Assembly: GCF_001685395.1 (NCBI RefSeq)
Contig: NZ_CP014167.1
Coordinates: forward strand, 1,369,501-1,433,500
DNA: 64,000 nucleotides
Reading direction: 5' to 3'
DNA from: Paenibacillus yonginensis
Lineage (GTDB): Bacteria; Bacillota; Bacilli; Paenibacillales; Paenibacillaceae
The position numbers and the translations under genes were made by a program. Positions 18,422 through 26,554 of this stretch are shown here, piece by piece. The notes beneath the pieces are model-generated. The model did not search any database. It saw only the letters and a program-made list of their open reading frames with translations, and was not told where the DNA came from. Position 1 is the stretch's first letter, and each line of letters starts with the position of its first letter.

Positions 18422-19356
18422 TACTGCTCACCTCCCTCGTAATGGACCCAGAACCTGGATAAAGTCAAATTAATGAGCGTAAGCAGCAGTACAATCAGGA
18501 ACAGGAACCAGGCCATCGCCATCGCATATCCCATATCGAACACCTTGAAGGCCTTCAGGAACATGTGCAGATTGTAGAACAGCAAGGAGTTCATCGGTGC
18601 GCCGGGATCGTTGCCATAGCCCATCACGTAGCCTTCCTGAAAGATTTGAAAGCCGCCGATAAACCCGGTCACGATTTCGAAAAAGATCACCGGCGTAATC
18701 ATCGGCAAGGTCACATGCCAGAACTTGCGCAGCCTCCCTGCGCCGTCAAGCTCTGCAGCCTCGTACAGCTTGTTCGGAACACCCTGCAGGCTGGCCAGAT
18801 ACAGCAGCATCATGCTGCCCGCTCCCCAGAGCTTCATCAGGATGATGGCGTTCTTGGTCCAGGCCGGATCGGTCAGCCAGGCCGGGCCGTCGATGCCAAG
18901 CCAGCTGAGTGCCAGATTTACAAGTCCGGCGCTCGGGGAGAGCAGCATCATCCACAGGACATAGACACCGACTCCGGACAAGACGGATGGAAGGTAAAAC
19001 ACGGTCCGGAAGAGCCGGATGCCCAGCATCCTCCGGTTCAGAATCACGGCCAGCAGCATCCCGGCGACCGTCTGCAGCGGTACGCTGATGGCGACAAAAT
19101 AAAGCGTGTTGCGGAGAGATTTCCAGAACAGCGGATCATGATTCAGCATGGTGTCGTAGTTCTTGAATCCGATCCAGGCCATCTGTGAAGTAATGTCATA
19201 ATTCGTAAAGCTCGCGTAAAGCGAGAAGAGCATGGGGCCAGCAGTAAAGAGCAGGAACCCCAGAATCCAGGGACTGACGAATACAAATCCCTGGAGTGCT
19301 TCCCGGCTGGCGAGCGACCGGCCTCTCCGGGCGGCTGCGTGCTGAGGGTGTGCCAT
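18421..19356 (-). CDS. Carbohydrate ABC transporter permease (MalF/UgpA type)
   Basis: A permease of about 311 residues with six membrane segments. The family EAA loop appears as NKLYEAAELDGAGR. The ATG at 19356 is preferred since AGAGGTG lies about six bases upstream; the frame is also open from a GTG at 19365. It is co-transcribed with the binding protein and the MalG-type permease. Confidence 0.87.
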   Translation of the reverse strand: MAHPQHAAARRGRSLASREALQGFVFVSPWILGFLLFTAGPMLFSLYASFTNYDITSQMAWIGFKNYDTMLNHDPLFWKSLRNTLYFVAISVPLQTVAGMLLAVILNRRMLGIRLFRTVFYLPSVLSGVGVYVLWMMLLSPSAGLVNLALSWLGIDGPAWLTDPAWTKNAIILMKLWGAGSMMLLYLASLQGVPNKLYEAAELDGAGRLRKFWHVTLPMITPVIFFEIVTGFIGGFQIFQEGYVMGYGNDPGAPMNSLLFYNLHMFLKAFKVFDMGYAMAMAWFLFLIVLLLTLINLTLSRFWVHYEGGEQ

Positions 19357-19413
19357 ATGCTGCACCTCTTTCTTAGAAGTAATAAGGAATAAATCGTTAT
19401 GACGGATATTGCT

Positions 19414-20760
19414 TTATTTGCCGGACACCAGCTTCTCCACGTCAGCCTGGGCTTTGTTCAGCCCATCCTGGATGGAGGTCTGCCCCAGCATGATCGCGTC
19501 CCGCTGCGGGTTGATCAGGTTCATGTAATCCGGCGCGTTCAGCGGATTCGGCGTAAGCTTCGTATGAGCAAGGTTCTCAACGGAAGCCTTATAGACCGGA
19601 TTGGACATCAGCTCGGACGAATTCGAAGCTTCTTTGTTGGCGACATTGTCGAAGTTCTTCTCGGCCCAGTAGGTTTGAGCTTCAACGTCGGTCATGTATT
19701 TCAGGAATTCCCAGGCTTCATCCGGATGTTTCGCTCCGTAAGGGATTTCGATAACGAAGCCGCCGCCGACGCTCCAGTGTCCGGCGCCTTCTTTGGTTTC
19801 AGGCAGCGGAGCTACGCCGAAGTTGATTCCGTCCCCGTAGTCGCGAATCTGTGTATAGAAGTTGGTGACGTCGGTCCAGATGGACACTCTGCCGGACAGG
19901 AACGGGTTGGCCTGCTGGCTGCCGAAATCGGCTTTGAAGGCGTCGATATTTTTCTGCCCGAGCCGTTTGGCGTTATCCAGGATATACTGCATGGCTTCGG
20001 CTTTGGCCGGCGCGTTGACGACCGGCTTGCCGCTTTCGTCGAAGAAGTTGCGGCCCCCGTCGAAGTTCAGCTGCAGCAAATTCCAGTCGGAGTTGAATTG
20101 TGGCGAATAACCGATGCGGGTGTAAGTATTGCCATGTTTCTTATCGAGCTTCTGGGCGGCCTGCTCCAGCTCATCCCACGTATCCGGGAACTTGTCCGGA
20201 TCAAGGCCGGCTTCTTTAAAATCGTCCTTGTTGTAGAACATCATGCGGGTATCGGTGTTGAACGGAAGCGCATAAGGGTCGCCGTTATAAAGCACCGTAT
20301 TCCACAGCTCCGGGAAAAACCGGTCCTGCACCTTGTCGCGTTCGACGTATTTGGACAGGTTCATGGCTTGATTCTTGCTGGCGCGCTGCTGGACGGTGTT
20401 GATGTCGTTCATCATGATGTCCGGCGGGTTGCCTGCCGAAACTGCGGCAAGCTCTTTGGTGAAGATGTCGGAATAAGGATAATAGCTGTGCTTCACAAAA
20501 ATTTTATCCTGCGATTTATTGAAATCATCGACAAGCTTCTCAATAATCGGACGGCGGGTTTCAGAACCCCACCAGGTCCAGTAGTCGAGCACGACCCGCC
20601 CTTCGGGGCTGACGGAAGAGCCCGAGCCGGAGTTTGCAGCTGCATCAGCCTGGGCTGCGGCAGGTCCCCCCGAGGTTCCGCCTGAGCAGGCGGCGAGCAA
20701 TGAAACCAGGCTGGCTACAGCGGTGAGCTGGAAGACTTTTTTTAGATGTTTGAATGACAT
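19414..20760 (-). CDS. Sugar-binding lipoprotein of ABC importer (family 1)
   Basis: A 448-residue extracellular binding protein with a lipobox LLAAC (Cys25) followed by a Gly/Ser/Ala linker. The mature domain begins VVLDYWTWWGSE, common in MalE/UgpB-type sugar-binding proteins. First gene of a three-gene minus-strand operon. GAGGGGG precedes the ATG. No regulator or glycosidase is adjacent, so the substrate cannot be named. Confidence 0.88.
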   Translation of the reverse strand: MSFKHLKKVFQLTAVASLVSLLAACSGGTSGGPAAAQADAAANSGSGSSVSPEGRVVLDYWTWWGSETRRPIIEKLVDDFNKSQDKIFVKHSYYPYSDIFTKELAAVSAGNPPDIMMNDINTVQQRASKNQAMNLSKYVERDKVQDRFFPELWNTVLYNGDPYALPFNTDTRMMFYNKDDFKEAGLDPDKFPDTWDELEQAAQKLDKKHGNTYTRIGYSPQFNSDWNLLQLNFDGGRNFFDESGKPVVNAPAKAEAMQYILDNAKRLGQKNIDAFKADFGSQQANPFLSGRVSIWTDVTNFYTQIRDYGDGINFGVAPLPETKEGAGHWSVGGGFVIEIPYGAKHPDEAWEFLKYMTDVEAQTYWAEKNFDNVANKEASNSSELMSNPVYKASVENLAHTKLTPNPLNAPDYMNLINPQRDAIMLGQTSIQDGLNKAQADVEKLVSGK

Positions 20761-20906
20761 GTGGTTAAACCCCCTCAGATGAAGTAATTATGAGACTTAT
20801 TTAACCTTCCTTGCTGAATTTGCAACAATCGAATCGAAAAAAGGCAAAGGATGGCGAATGCCAAGGGATGAAAATGTTTGAGGTCATCCGTAACATCCAC
20901 CTTGTG

Positions 20907-20948
20907 AAAAAAACCTTCATGCCCTCTTGGAAGAGGTTGAAGGTTTTT
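20907..20948 (-). terminator. Terminator downstream of lspA paralogue
   Basis: Stem of 11 bp (AAAAACCTTCA with TGAAGGTTTTT, plus strand) with an inner CCTC/GAGG stem. Read on the minus strand it ends in a T7 run, fitting termination of the lspA transcript. It lies in the 337-bp gap before the sugar operon, which otherwise shows no gene. Confidence 0.8.
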
Positions 20949-21097
20949 ATGGGCTGTATTTTCTATTTTTCTATTATTAAATGATTTCGAGGGAGCGCAA
21001 CACTTGAACATACCATTTGTTATTGCCACTGACATGAAACTTAATCTTACTCAGCATTTGCTTGATTGGACGATGTTTGCTAAATAGTATTGCTGTC

Positions 21098-21583
21098 TTA
21101 AGCATTGGAGCGTCGCTGTTGTCTTTCCTCATGAAAAAATAGCGTATGAATTACAATCAGCGCAACGCCGCAGCATATGCCTGTATCAGCCATATTGAAG
21201 CTCGGAAAGACGTAGCTGCCGAACGTGAACTGTAGGAAATCCGTGACCTCCCCATACAGCGCACGATCCAGAAAATTACCAAGCGCTCCGCCTAATACCA
21301 TGCCGAGTCCGATCTGCAGCAGCACTTTGCCGGAATGGCGGTTTTTATGCAAATACCAAACGATGAGGGCAACTACTACCAGCGTGATGGACAGGAGTAA
21401 AACACGCTGCTCCTGTAACGAACTGAAGGCCGCTCCGCGATTGCGAACGGAAGTTAGGCTAAAGAAACGCTCTCCGATGACATGAACGGTATCTCCTACC
21501 ACTAGAGTGCTCTCAATGATCTTCTTTGTGATTAAATCAACGGCAAAAACAAATAGCCCGATCCAATAATAATAGTACTTCAA
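21098..21583 (-). CDS. lspA: Lipoprotein signal peptidase (signal peptidase II), paralogue
   Basis: A 161-residue membrane aspartyl protease that cleaves prolipoproteins after lipidation. Catalytic Asp106 lies in GNFLDR and Asp133 in NMADTG; four membrane segments are seen, and NRGAAFS is conserved. The start is TTG at 21583 with GGGAGG upstream (the nearby ATG reads into a stop). It is not in the usual ileS/rluD neighbourhood but in a cluster with an XRE regulator and a broken beta-lactamase-like gene, so it is probably a second, acquired copy. Confidence 0.9.
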   Translation of the reverse strand: MKYYYYWIGLFVFAVDLITKKIIESTLVVGDTVHVIGERFFSLTSVRNRGAAFSSLQEQRVLLLSITLVVVALIVWYLHKNRHSGKVLLQIGLGMVLGGALGNFLDRALYGEVTDFLQFTFGSYVFPSFNMADTGICCGVALIVIHTLFFHEERQQRRSNA

Positions 21584-21643
21584 TTCATCGTCCTCCCTGG
21601 ACTTTTGTCGACAATCGCCGCGTATTTACATTTCGTTTTAAAC

Positions 21644-22719
21644 TTATTCTAAAGAAATTTCAAACTTCGCACCCGCTTCTCCGGCAAAAACAAGCGTGAT
21701 ACAGAATGGTGTCGCCTCCTTTCGCCAACGCCTGAATGCCATATTCTCCGAAGGGATAAAGATCCACACTATCCCAGCCAAGCCCAAAGTTGATGGAAGT
21801 ATCCGTGTCTTTAGGCCATATGCCGTGTGCATATTCCCTTTGCTCCATGGCCGCAACCGATTCATCCGAAAGTATACCTGCTTGAGGATTGGTGAAAATT
21901 TGCGAGAAACGGACTAAATCTTCCGCAGTCGAGTAGATGCCGCCGGCACCGATGATGTTCACCGTTTCGTTTGGCAGCTGGCCTTGATAAGCCGGGAAGT
22001 AGAGACCCGCCGTTCTGGAGGAATCGATCCTGTCCTTCGGCGTCATTGTATTGGACATGCCAAGAGGCTGCGTAAAATAACGATGAAGGTAAGCAGTGAA
22101 GTCCATACCGCTGACGCGCTCCACCAATATCTCTGCCAACGTAAAACCGTCGTTGCTATAAACCGAGTAGGCGCCCGGATCAGCTTTCAGTTTCTGTTTA
22201 GCCAGCTGTTTAAGCAGCGTATCGTGGGCATAACTGTCGTTATCCTCAAACAAAAAGGCGTTGGCCACCGAAGAACTGTAAAGTCCGGAGGAATGGTTCA
22301 GCAGCATGCGCGGCGTAATTTTCTTATAGCGATCATCTTGCATCGTAAAATCAGGGATATACTGAACGACAGGAGTGTCCAGATTCAATTTTCCTTCGTC
22401 GGCTAACTTCATTACGGCGGCCGTGATGAACATTTTGCTCGCTGATCCAATGCCGTATAACGTATTTCTCGTCAGCGGTATTTTTGCCTTTTCATTACTT
22501 CGGCAAACGCTCCCGAAACGACCATTTGACCATGATCAATAAGTGCATATTGAACGCTTGTTGTATCATATTGACCGGTGAGAAGGTCGGCCTTCTCTGC
22601 CGCAGCTTTACGCGTAGCTTCACAGGATGGTGTGGCGCTTTGTTCTGCTGCCGTCGCTGCGAGGGAGCCAAGGCCGTTAATAGCAGGATAACAGACAGTA
22701 TCCGAGTTTTGTTCACCAT
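21644..22719 (-). pseudogene. Serine beta-lactamase/PBP-like hydrolase, multiply frameshifted
   Basis: The middle frame encodes a class C-type serine hydrolase: SASKMF (SxxK catalytic motif), the YSNDGF (YxN) motif and a late KGG. The N-terminus is split over three frames: a signal peptide (MVNKTRILSVILLLTAL) at 22719, then a second frame including [11 protein letters not shown] to a stop near 22472, then the catalytic frame from about 22480. The C-terminus also breaks after DTILYH, where another frame reads LFLPEKR and stops soon after, well short of normal length. At least three shifts plus truncation make it a pseudogene. It sits between the membrane-protein gene and lspA. Confidence 0.8.
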
Positions 22720-22769
22720 TCAGCCTCCTAAATAACGAATAGTGGATTGCCCGTGGTAGAGAAGAAGGT

Positions 22770-23069
22770 TTATACCTTTTTGCTAAGATAGATCCAGTAA
22801 CCGAGCCCAACTAGGATAGTTAGTGAGAATAGACTCGTAATACAAATTCTAAGCAATGTATACCCGATGTCGTTCCACCCCGTGACGAGGATAATCAGAG
22901 ATAAACCTGCCAAAAGAAAGGTGAACAGAAAGCTGAATAATTTAAAACCCATAAATCGCGCTCTTTCGTCTGTTCCTTCCTTTTTAACTAAAACCGATAA
23001 TACGATAACCCCAAACAGCGCTATTATCGAAACGCCGTTCGTAATATTTATTAATAACTCCATGGTCAT
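22770..23069 (-). CDS. Small three-helix membrane protein paired with an XRE regulator
   Basis: A 99-residue protein with three predicted membrane segments (about residues 4-27, 42-64 and 71-94) and a charged loop with KKEGTDERAR. Its ATG overlaps the XRE gene stop in ATGA; an alternative ATG at 23063 has better ribosome-binding-site spacing. Small HTH regulator and membrane protein pairs of this kind are common in Firmicutes, but their role is not known to me. Confidence 0.7.
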   Translation of the reverse strand: MTMELLINITNGVSIIALFGVIVLSVLVKKEGTDERARFMGFKLFSFLFTFLLAGLSLIILVTGWNDIGYTLLRICITSLFSLTILVGLGYWIYLSKKV

Positions 23070-23293
23070 TCCTCCTCCCCTGTTTCCAACTGAAACACTT
23101 CATTAATGTCTACCCCAAAAGCCTTGGCGATTTGAAAACCTAAAATTAACGAGGGAGTAAACTTCCCTTTTTCTACTGAAATAATGGTTTGCCTGCTTAC
23201 TCCGACTTTTTCAGCTAAATCTTTTTGCGTCCATTGGCATTCCGCTCTTAGAACCGGCATTCGATTTTTAAGTACAGGAAATTTGTTATCCAA
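23066..23293 (-). CDS. XRE-family transcriptional regulator
   Basis: A protein of about 75 residues with a helix-turn-helix (WTQKDLAEKVGVSRQTI, then FQIAKAFGVDINEVF). The start is TTG at 23293 with GAGGGTGG upstream; an in-frame ATG at 23260 would give a protein starting MPVLRAE, the common start of this family, so either is possible. It heads the minus-strand cluster and probably controls it through the inverted repeats at 23311-23362. Confidence 0.8.
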   Translation of the reverse strand: MDNKFPVLKNRMPVLRAECQWTQKDLAEKVGVSRQTIISVEKGKFTPSLILGFQIAKAFGVDINEVFQLETGEEE

Positions 23294-23310
23294 CTAACCA
23301 CCCTCTTTTG

Positions 23311-23362
23311 AAGTAAGTTTTACTTTACATAAGGTAATCTATATTTTACTTAATGTCAAGTA
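23311..23362 (-). promoter_or_regulatory. Paired inverted repeats upstream of XRE gene
   Basis: Two short palindromes share the half-site AAGTA/TACTT: AAGTAA-GTT-TTACTT at 23311-23325 and TACTT-AATGTC-AAGTA at 23347-23362. They lie 18-70 bp ahead of the XRE start, where an autorepressor would bind. Confidence 0.45.
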
Positions 23363-23427
23363 CACTTTACTATCTTCTCAATCAAACTTCTCAATCAAAA
23401 AATCATTAAAAGTTAAAATGAATAAGT

Positions 23428-23522
23428 CCTCCTCACGCACACAGGTTGGAATCTATTCCGTCAGGTAAGCTGCGGCTCCGCGCGAGTCAGCCTGATGGGT
23501 ACCCAACAAACCGGGCAGGAGG
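23428..23522 (+). other. Candidate multi-stem RNA structure in intergenic region
   Basis: Four nested pairings can be drawn: CCTCCT (23428-23433) with AGGAGG (23517-23522), GTTGG (23445) with CCAAC (23503), TCAGG (23461) with CCTGA (23491), and GCGG (23472) with CCGC (23478). The element is GC-rich compared with its AT-rich surroundings. I do not recognise a known riboswitch class. Orientation is unknown, since it lies between divergent genes. Confidence 0.3.
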
Positions 23523-23540
23523 GATCTAAATTCACAGGTA

Positions 23541-23573
23541 CTAGTACCAGCTACTAGGATAAAGTGTTATAAT
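23541..23573 (+). promoter_or_regulatory. FapR-like operator and -10 box of acyl-CoA ligase gene
   Basis: The 17-bp palindrome CTAGTACCAGCTACTAG (23541-23557) resembles the FapR operator core (TTAGTACC...TACTAA). A TATAAT -10 box follows at 23568-23573, so the operator covers the -35/spacer region. FapR represses lipid genes and is released by malonyl-CoA; control of this ligase is inferred. Confidence 0.6.
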
Positions 23574-23615
23574 GAAATCCTAAATATTGATTTGGACAAA
23601 AAAGGAGACCGCAGG

Positions 23616-25214
23616 GTGAACATACAAGAATGGATTGCACCTGAGATTTACAACATCTCGTCGGAAGTGGAGAAGCATCCGCCTGCCAAAACGGCACTCA
23701 AATGGCTGAGTGAAAGCGGAGAATATAAAGAGATTATGTACGGGGAGCTGGTCAGTCGGATGAACCGCCTGGCGGGTGGCTTAAAGCAGCTTGGACTGAC
23801 CAAGGGAGACCGGGTATTGGTCATGGTCCCCCGGACGATCACCGCTTACCTCATTTATTTGGCTTGTCTAAAGCTCGGTCTGGCTATCATTCCTTCCTCG
23901 GAGCTGCTTCGGTCCAAAGATTTGGTCTACCGTTTGAAGCATTCGGAGGCGAAAGCCGTGCTGGTCTGGGGCCAATTTACGGGTGAAGTGAATCGGATTG
24001 ACGAAGAGCTGCCTAATCTGGATTACAGGATCGCCGTTGGGGAAGAAGAGGCAGAGCCGCAGGAAGGCTGGCTGGATTTGCAGCGGTTGATGGAAGGCCA
24101 GCCGGACAGCTTTCAGGCCGAGCCGACCCGCCGCGAAGATATGGCCATTCTTGCCTATACCTCCGGAACGACAGGCAATCCCAAAGGCGTCGTGCATTCG
24201 CATGGCTGGGGATATGCCCACCTTCGCATTGCAGCGGAGAATTGGCTGGATATCCGTCAGGATGACATCGTGTGGGCCACAGCAGCGCCAAGCTGGCAGA
24301 AATGGATCTGGAGTCCGTTCTTGTCGGTGCTGGGCAGCGGGGCAACCGGATTTATTTATAACGGCTCTTTCTCGCCTAAACGTTATTTGGAGCTGCTGCA
24401 GAAATACCGGATTCAGGTCCTGTGCTGCACGCCTACTGAGTACCGGCTGATGGCCAAATCGGGCGGGCTGGAAGAATATGATCTCAGCTCGCTGCGCAGC
24501 GCGGTCTCTGCTGGCGAACCGCTTAACCGTGAAGTTATTGATATTTTTAAAAGCCAACAGGGCATTACGATTCGGGACGGCTACGGGCAGACGGAAAGCA
24601 CGCTGCTGATCGGTGCGCTGAAGGATGCTCCGCTGCGTATCGGTTCGATGGGCAAAGCGCTTGCGCCGGGCCTTGTGGAAATCGTGGATGAAGAGGGACG
24701 CCTGGTTCCGCCGGGCGAGGTTGGCAATATTGCTGTCCATCAGGATATGCCGGCTTTATTCCGCGAGTATTACAAAGATCCGGACCGGAAAAAGGCCGGC
24801 ATGCGCGGGGAATATTTCATTACCGGGGACCGGGCTTCCAAGGATGAAGAGGGCTATTTCTGGTTTGAAGGCCGCGGGGATGACATCATCATCAGCTCTG
24901 GCTACACGATCGGACCGTTTGAGGTAGAGGAAGCGCTGATGAAGCACCCGGCTGTTAAGGAATGCGCAGTGGTGGCGAGTCCCGACGAAATCCGCGGACA
25001 TATCGTGAAAGCGTTCGTCGTATTAAGGAATGCCGAAGAGGCTTCTCCGGAGCTGGCCAGAGAGCTGCAGAACCATGTGAAGCAGACAACGGCTCCTTAC
25101 AAGTATCCGCGTAAGCTTGAGTTTTGTGACGACCTGCCGAAGACAAGCTCCGGCAAGATCCGCAGAGTTGAGCTTCGTGAGCAGGAGAAGAAAGCCGCCA
25201 AGACGAATCAGTAA
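23616..25214 (+). CDS. Acyl-CoA synthetase (AMP-forming, medium-chain type)
   Basis: A protein of about 532 residues of the ANL superfamily, closest in form to AcsA/medium-chain acyl-CoA ligases such as Bacillus YtcI. Motifs: P-loop YTSGTTGNPKG, adenine motif DGYGQTEST, GDRASKDEEGY hinge region and the C-terminal catalytic lysine in PKTSSGKIRR. It activates a carboxylic acid to its CoA thioester via an acyl-adenylate. The GTG at 23616 has AAAAAGGAG nine bases upstream; the frame is also open to a TTG at 23592, which precedes the ribosome binding site. The FapR-like operator suggests a fatty-acid substrate. Confidence 0.88.
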   Translation: MNIQEWIAPEIYNISSEVEKHPPAKTALKWLSESGEYKEIMYGELVSRMNRLAGGLKQLGLTKGDRVLVMVPRTITAYLIYLACLKLGLAIIPSSELLRSKDLVYRLKHSEAKAVLVWGQFTGEVNRIDEELPNLDYRIAVGEEEAEPQEGWLDLQRLMEGQPDSFQAEPTRREDMAILAYTSGTTGNPKGVVHSHGWGYAHLRIAAENWLDIRQDDIVWATAAPSWQKWIWSPFLSVLGSGATGFIYNGSFSPKRYLELLQKYRIQVLCCTPTEYRLMAKSGGLEEYDLSSLRSAVSAGEPLNREVIDIFKSQQGITIRDGYGQTESTLLIGALKDAPLRIGSMGKALAPGLVEIVDEEGRLVPPGEVGNIAVHQDMPALFREYYKDPDRKKAGMRGEYFITGDRASKDEEGYFWFEGRGDDIIISSGYTIGPFEVEEALMKHPAVKECAVVASPDEIRGHIVKAFVVLRNAEEASPELARELQNHVKQTTAPYKYPRKLEFCDDLPKTSSGKIRRVELREQEKKAAKTNQ

Positions 25215-25252
25215 ATACGTGCCTCCAATCAAGAGCGGGGAATGGACAAGTG

Positions 25253-25279
25253 AAACACCCTTCGGGGTGTTTTTTTTTT
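25253..25279 (+). terminator. Terminator after acyl-CoA ligase
   Basis: Stem AAACACCC-TTCG-GGGTGTTT, a stable UUCG tetraloop, followed by a long T-run to 25279. Confidence 0.92.
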
Positions 25280-25394
25280 GAACTGGAATACGAACGTATA
25301 TGCGCATTCTGGTGGAGGGATGCTATAATAAAGGGGTTATACCTGTGACGAAAGATTGCCCGTCTGCACTTGCAGACTGGAGAGGAGAATTCAT

Positions 25395-26507
25395 TTGGCT
25401 GAGCCGTTAAAAAATGTATACAACAAGCCTTTTATCAGGCAGCTTGCGGACAAGCTTCATCGGGCTTATCCCCCTTTTGACACCGAAGGGTTCATTCATT
25501 CCGTGCTGGATGAGGGCTGGGAAGGTCTGGAGCTCAAAGCGAGGATGCGCAAAATTACCGAAACGCTCGGACGTTATTTGCCGTCCGCTTATCCGGAGGC
25601 CATCGCGGTTTTGTTTGCGATTGATGGGGAGTGCAGCGGATTTCCGTATTTGATTTTTCCGGATTTTGTGGAGGTGTTCGGCCAGGGAAAGGAAGATTGG
25701 GAGCTGTCGATGCAGGCGCTGGAGCGTTTTACGCCTAAATCGTCGGCCGAATTCGCCGTCAGGCCTTTTCTGCTGCGCGATCCTGAACGGACGATGAAGC
25801 AGATGCTGGCCTGGGCGGGCCATCCCGACGAACATGTGCGCCGATTGGCCAGCGAGGGCTGCCGGCCCCGGCTTCCCTGGGGCCAGGCGCTCGGCATGTT
25901 CAAGAAAGACCCGGCACCGATTCTGCCGGTGCTGGAGCGGCTGAAAGCCGATCCTTCCCTGTATGTAAGGAAGAGCGTAGCGAACAACCTGAACGACATG
26001 GCCAAAGACCACCCGGATCTTGTGATCGAGCTTGCCCGCAAATGGAGGGGAAGCGCTCCCGAGACGGATTGGATCATCCGCCATGCCTGCAGAAATCTGA
26101 TCCGCAAAGCGGTTCCGGAGGTGCTGGCCCTCTTTGGATATGCAGACCCGGAGCAGGGGGAACCGCTCGCAGTCTCGGCGGAGCTGTCGGCAAACCCGGA
26201 TCACGCGGCCATCGGCGGGCAATCCGAGTTGTCTTATGAGCTTCGTCTCCGGGATGGGGAAGCTGTTCATATTCGGCTCGAATATGGCGTTGATTTCGTG
26301 AAAGCCGGAGGCAGGGTCTCCCGCAAGCTGTTCCTGCTAAGTGATAAAACGGTGCCTGGCGGGACAAGGCTTGCCGGAGTCCGTACGCACCGCTGGGCAA
26401 ATCTTACGACCCGCCGCCATTACCCCGGACAGCACCGGCTGGTGCTGCTGGTTAACGGGCGGGAGATCGCGCAAACGCAGGTATTACTGTCGGAATCGGA
26501 GGAATAG
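25395..26507 (+). CDS. AlkC/AlkD-like HEAT-repeat DNA glycosylase with C-terminal Ig-like domain
   Basis: A protein of about 370 residues. Residues up to about 250 are alpha-helical HEAT-like repeats typical of the AlkC/AlkD 3-methyladenine DNA glycosylases (segments such as WAGHPDEHVRRLASEGCRPRLPW and VRKSVANNLNDMAKDHPD, shown here in part only). The C-terminal 100 residues look like a beta-sandwich, as in AlkC members with an Ig-like domain. It would excise alkylated bases. The TTG at 25395 is chosen for AGAGGAG seven bases upstream. A TATAAT at 25324-25329 may be its -10 box. Confidence 0.75.
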   Translation: MAEPLKNVYNKPFIRQLADKLHRAYPPFDTEGFIHSVLDEGWEGLELKARMRKITETLGRYLPSAYPEAIAVLFAIDGECSGFPYLIFPDFVEVFGQGKEDWELSMQALERFTPKSSAEFAVRPFLLRDPERTMKQMLAWAGHPDEHVRRLASEGCRPRLPWGQALGMFKKDPAPILPVLERLKADPSLYVRKSVANNLNDMAKDHPDLVIELARKWRGSAPETDWIIRHACRNLIRKAVPEVLALFGYADPEQGEPLAVSAELSANPDHAAIGGQSELSYELRLRDGEAVHIRLEYGVDFVKAGGRVSRKLFLLSDKTVPGGTRLAGVRTHRWANLTTRRHYPGQHRLVLLVNGREIAQTQVLLSESEE

Positions 26508-26554
26508 CCGGTTCCTGTCAGCAAGGGAGAGCGGAAGGGAGCAAAGGAGGGGAT

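Noticed and set aside
19399..20685. A 428-codon plus-strand open frame opposite the sugar-binding protein
   Set aside because: It is antisense to a clear lipoprotein gene with signal peptide and family motifs; the frame is open because of GC-rich codon use and has no ribosome binding site or recognisable domain.
23868..24740. A 290-codon minus-strand frame inside the acyl-CoA ligase
   Set aside because: Antisense shadow of the ligase; the composition (Arg/Gln/His-rich) is typical of reverse-strand reading.
25287..25310. LexA/SOS box ahead of the AlkC-like gene
   Set aside because: CGAAC occurs but the second half-site GTTCG is missing, so the match to the Bacillus SOS box is too weak.
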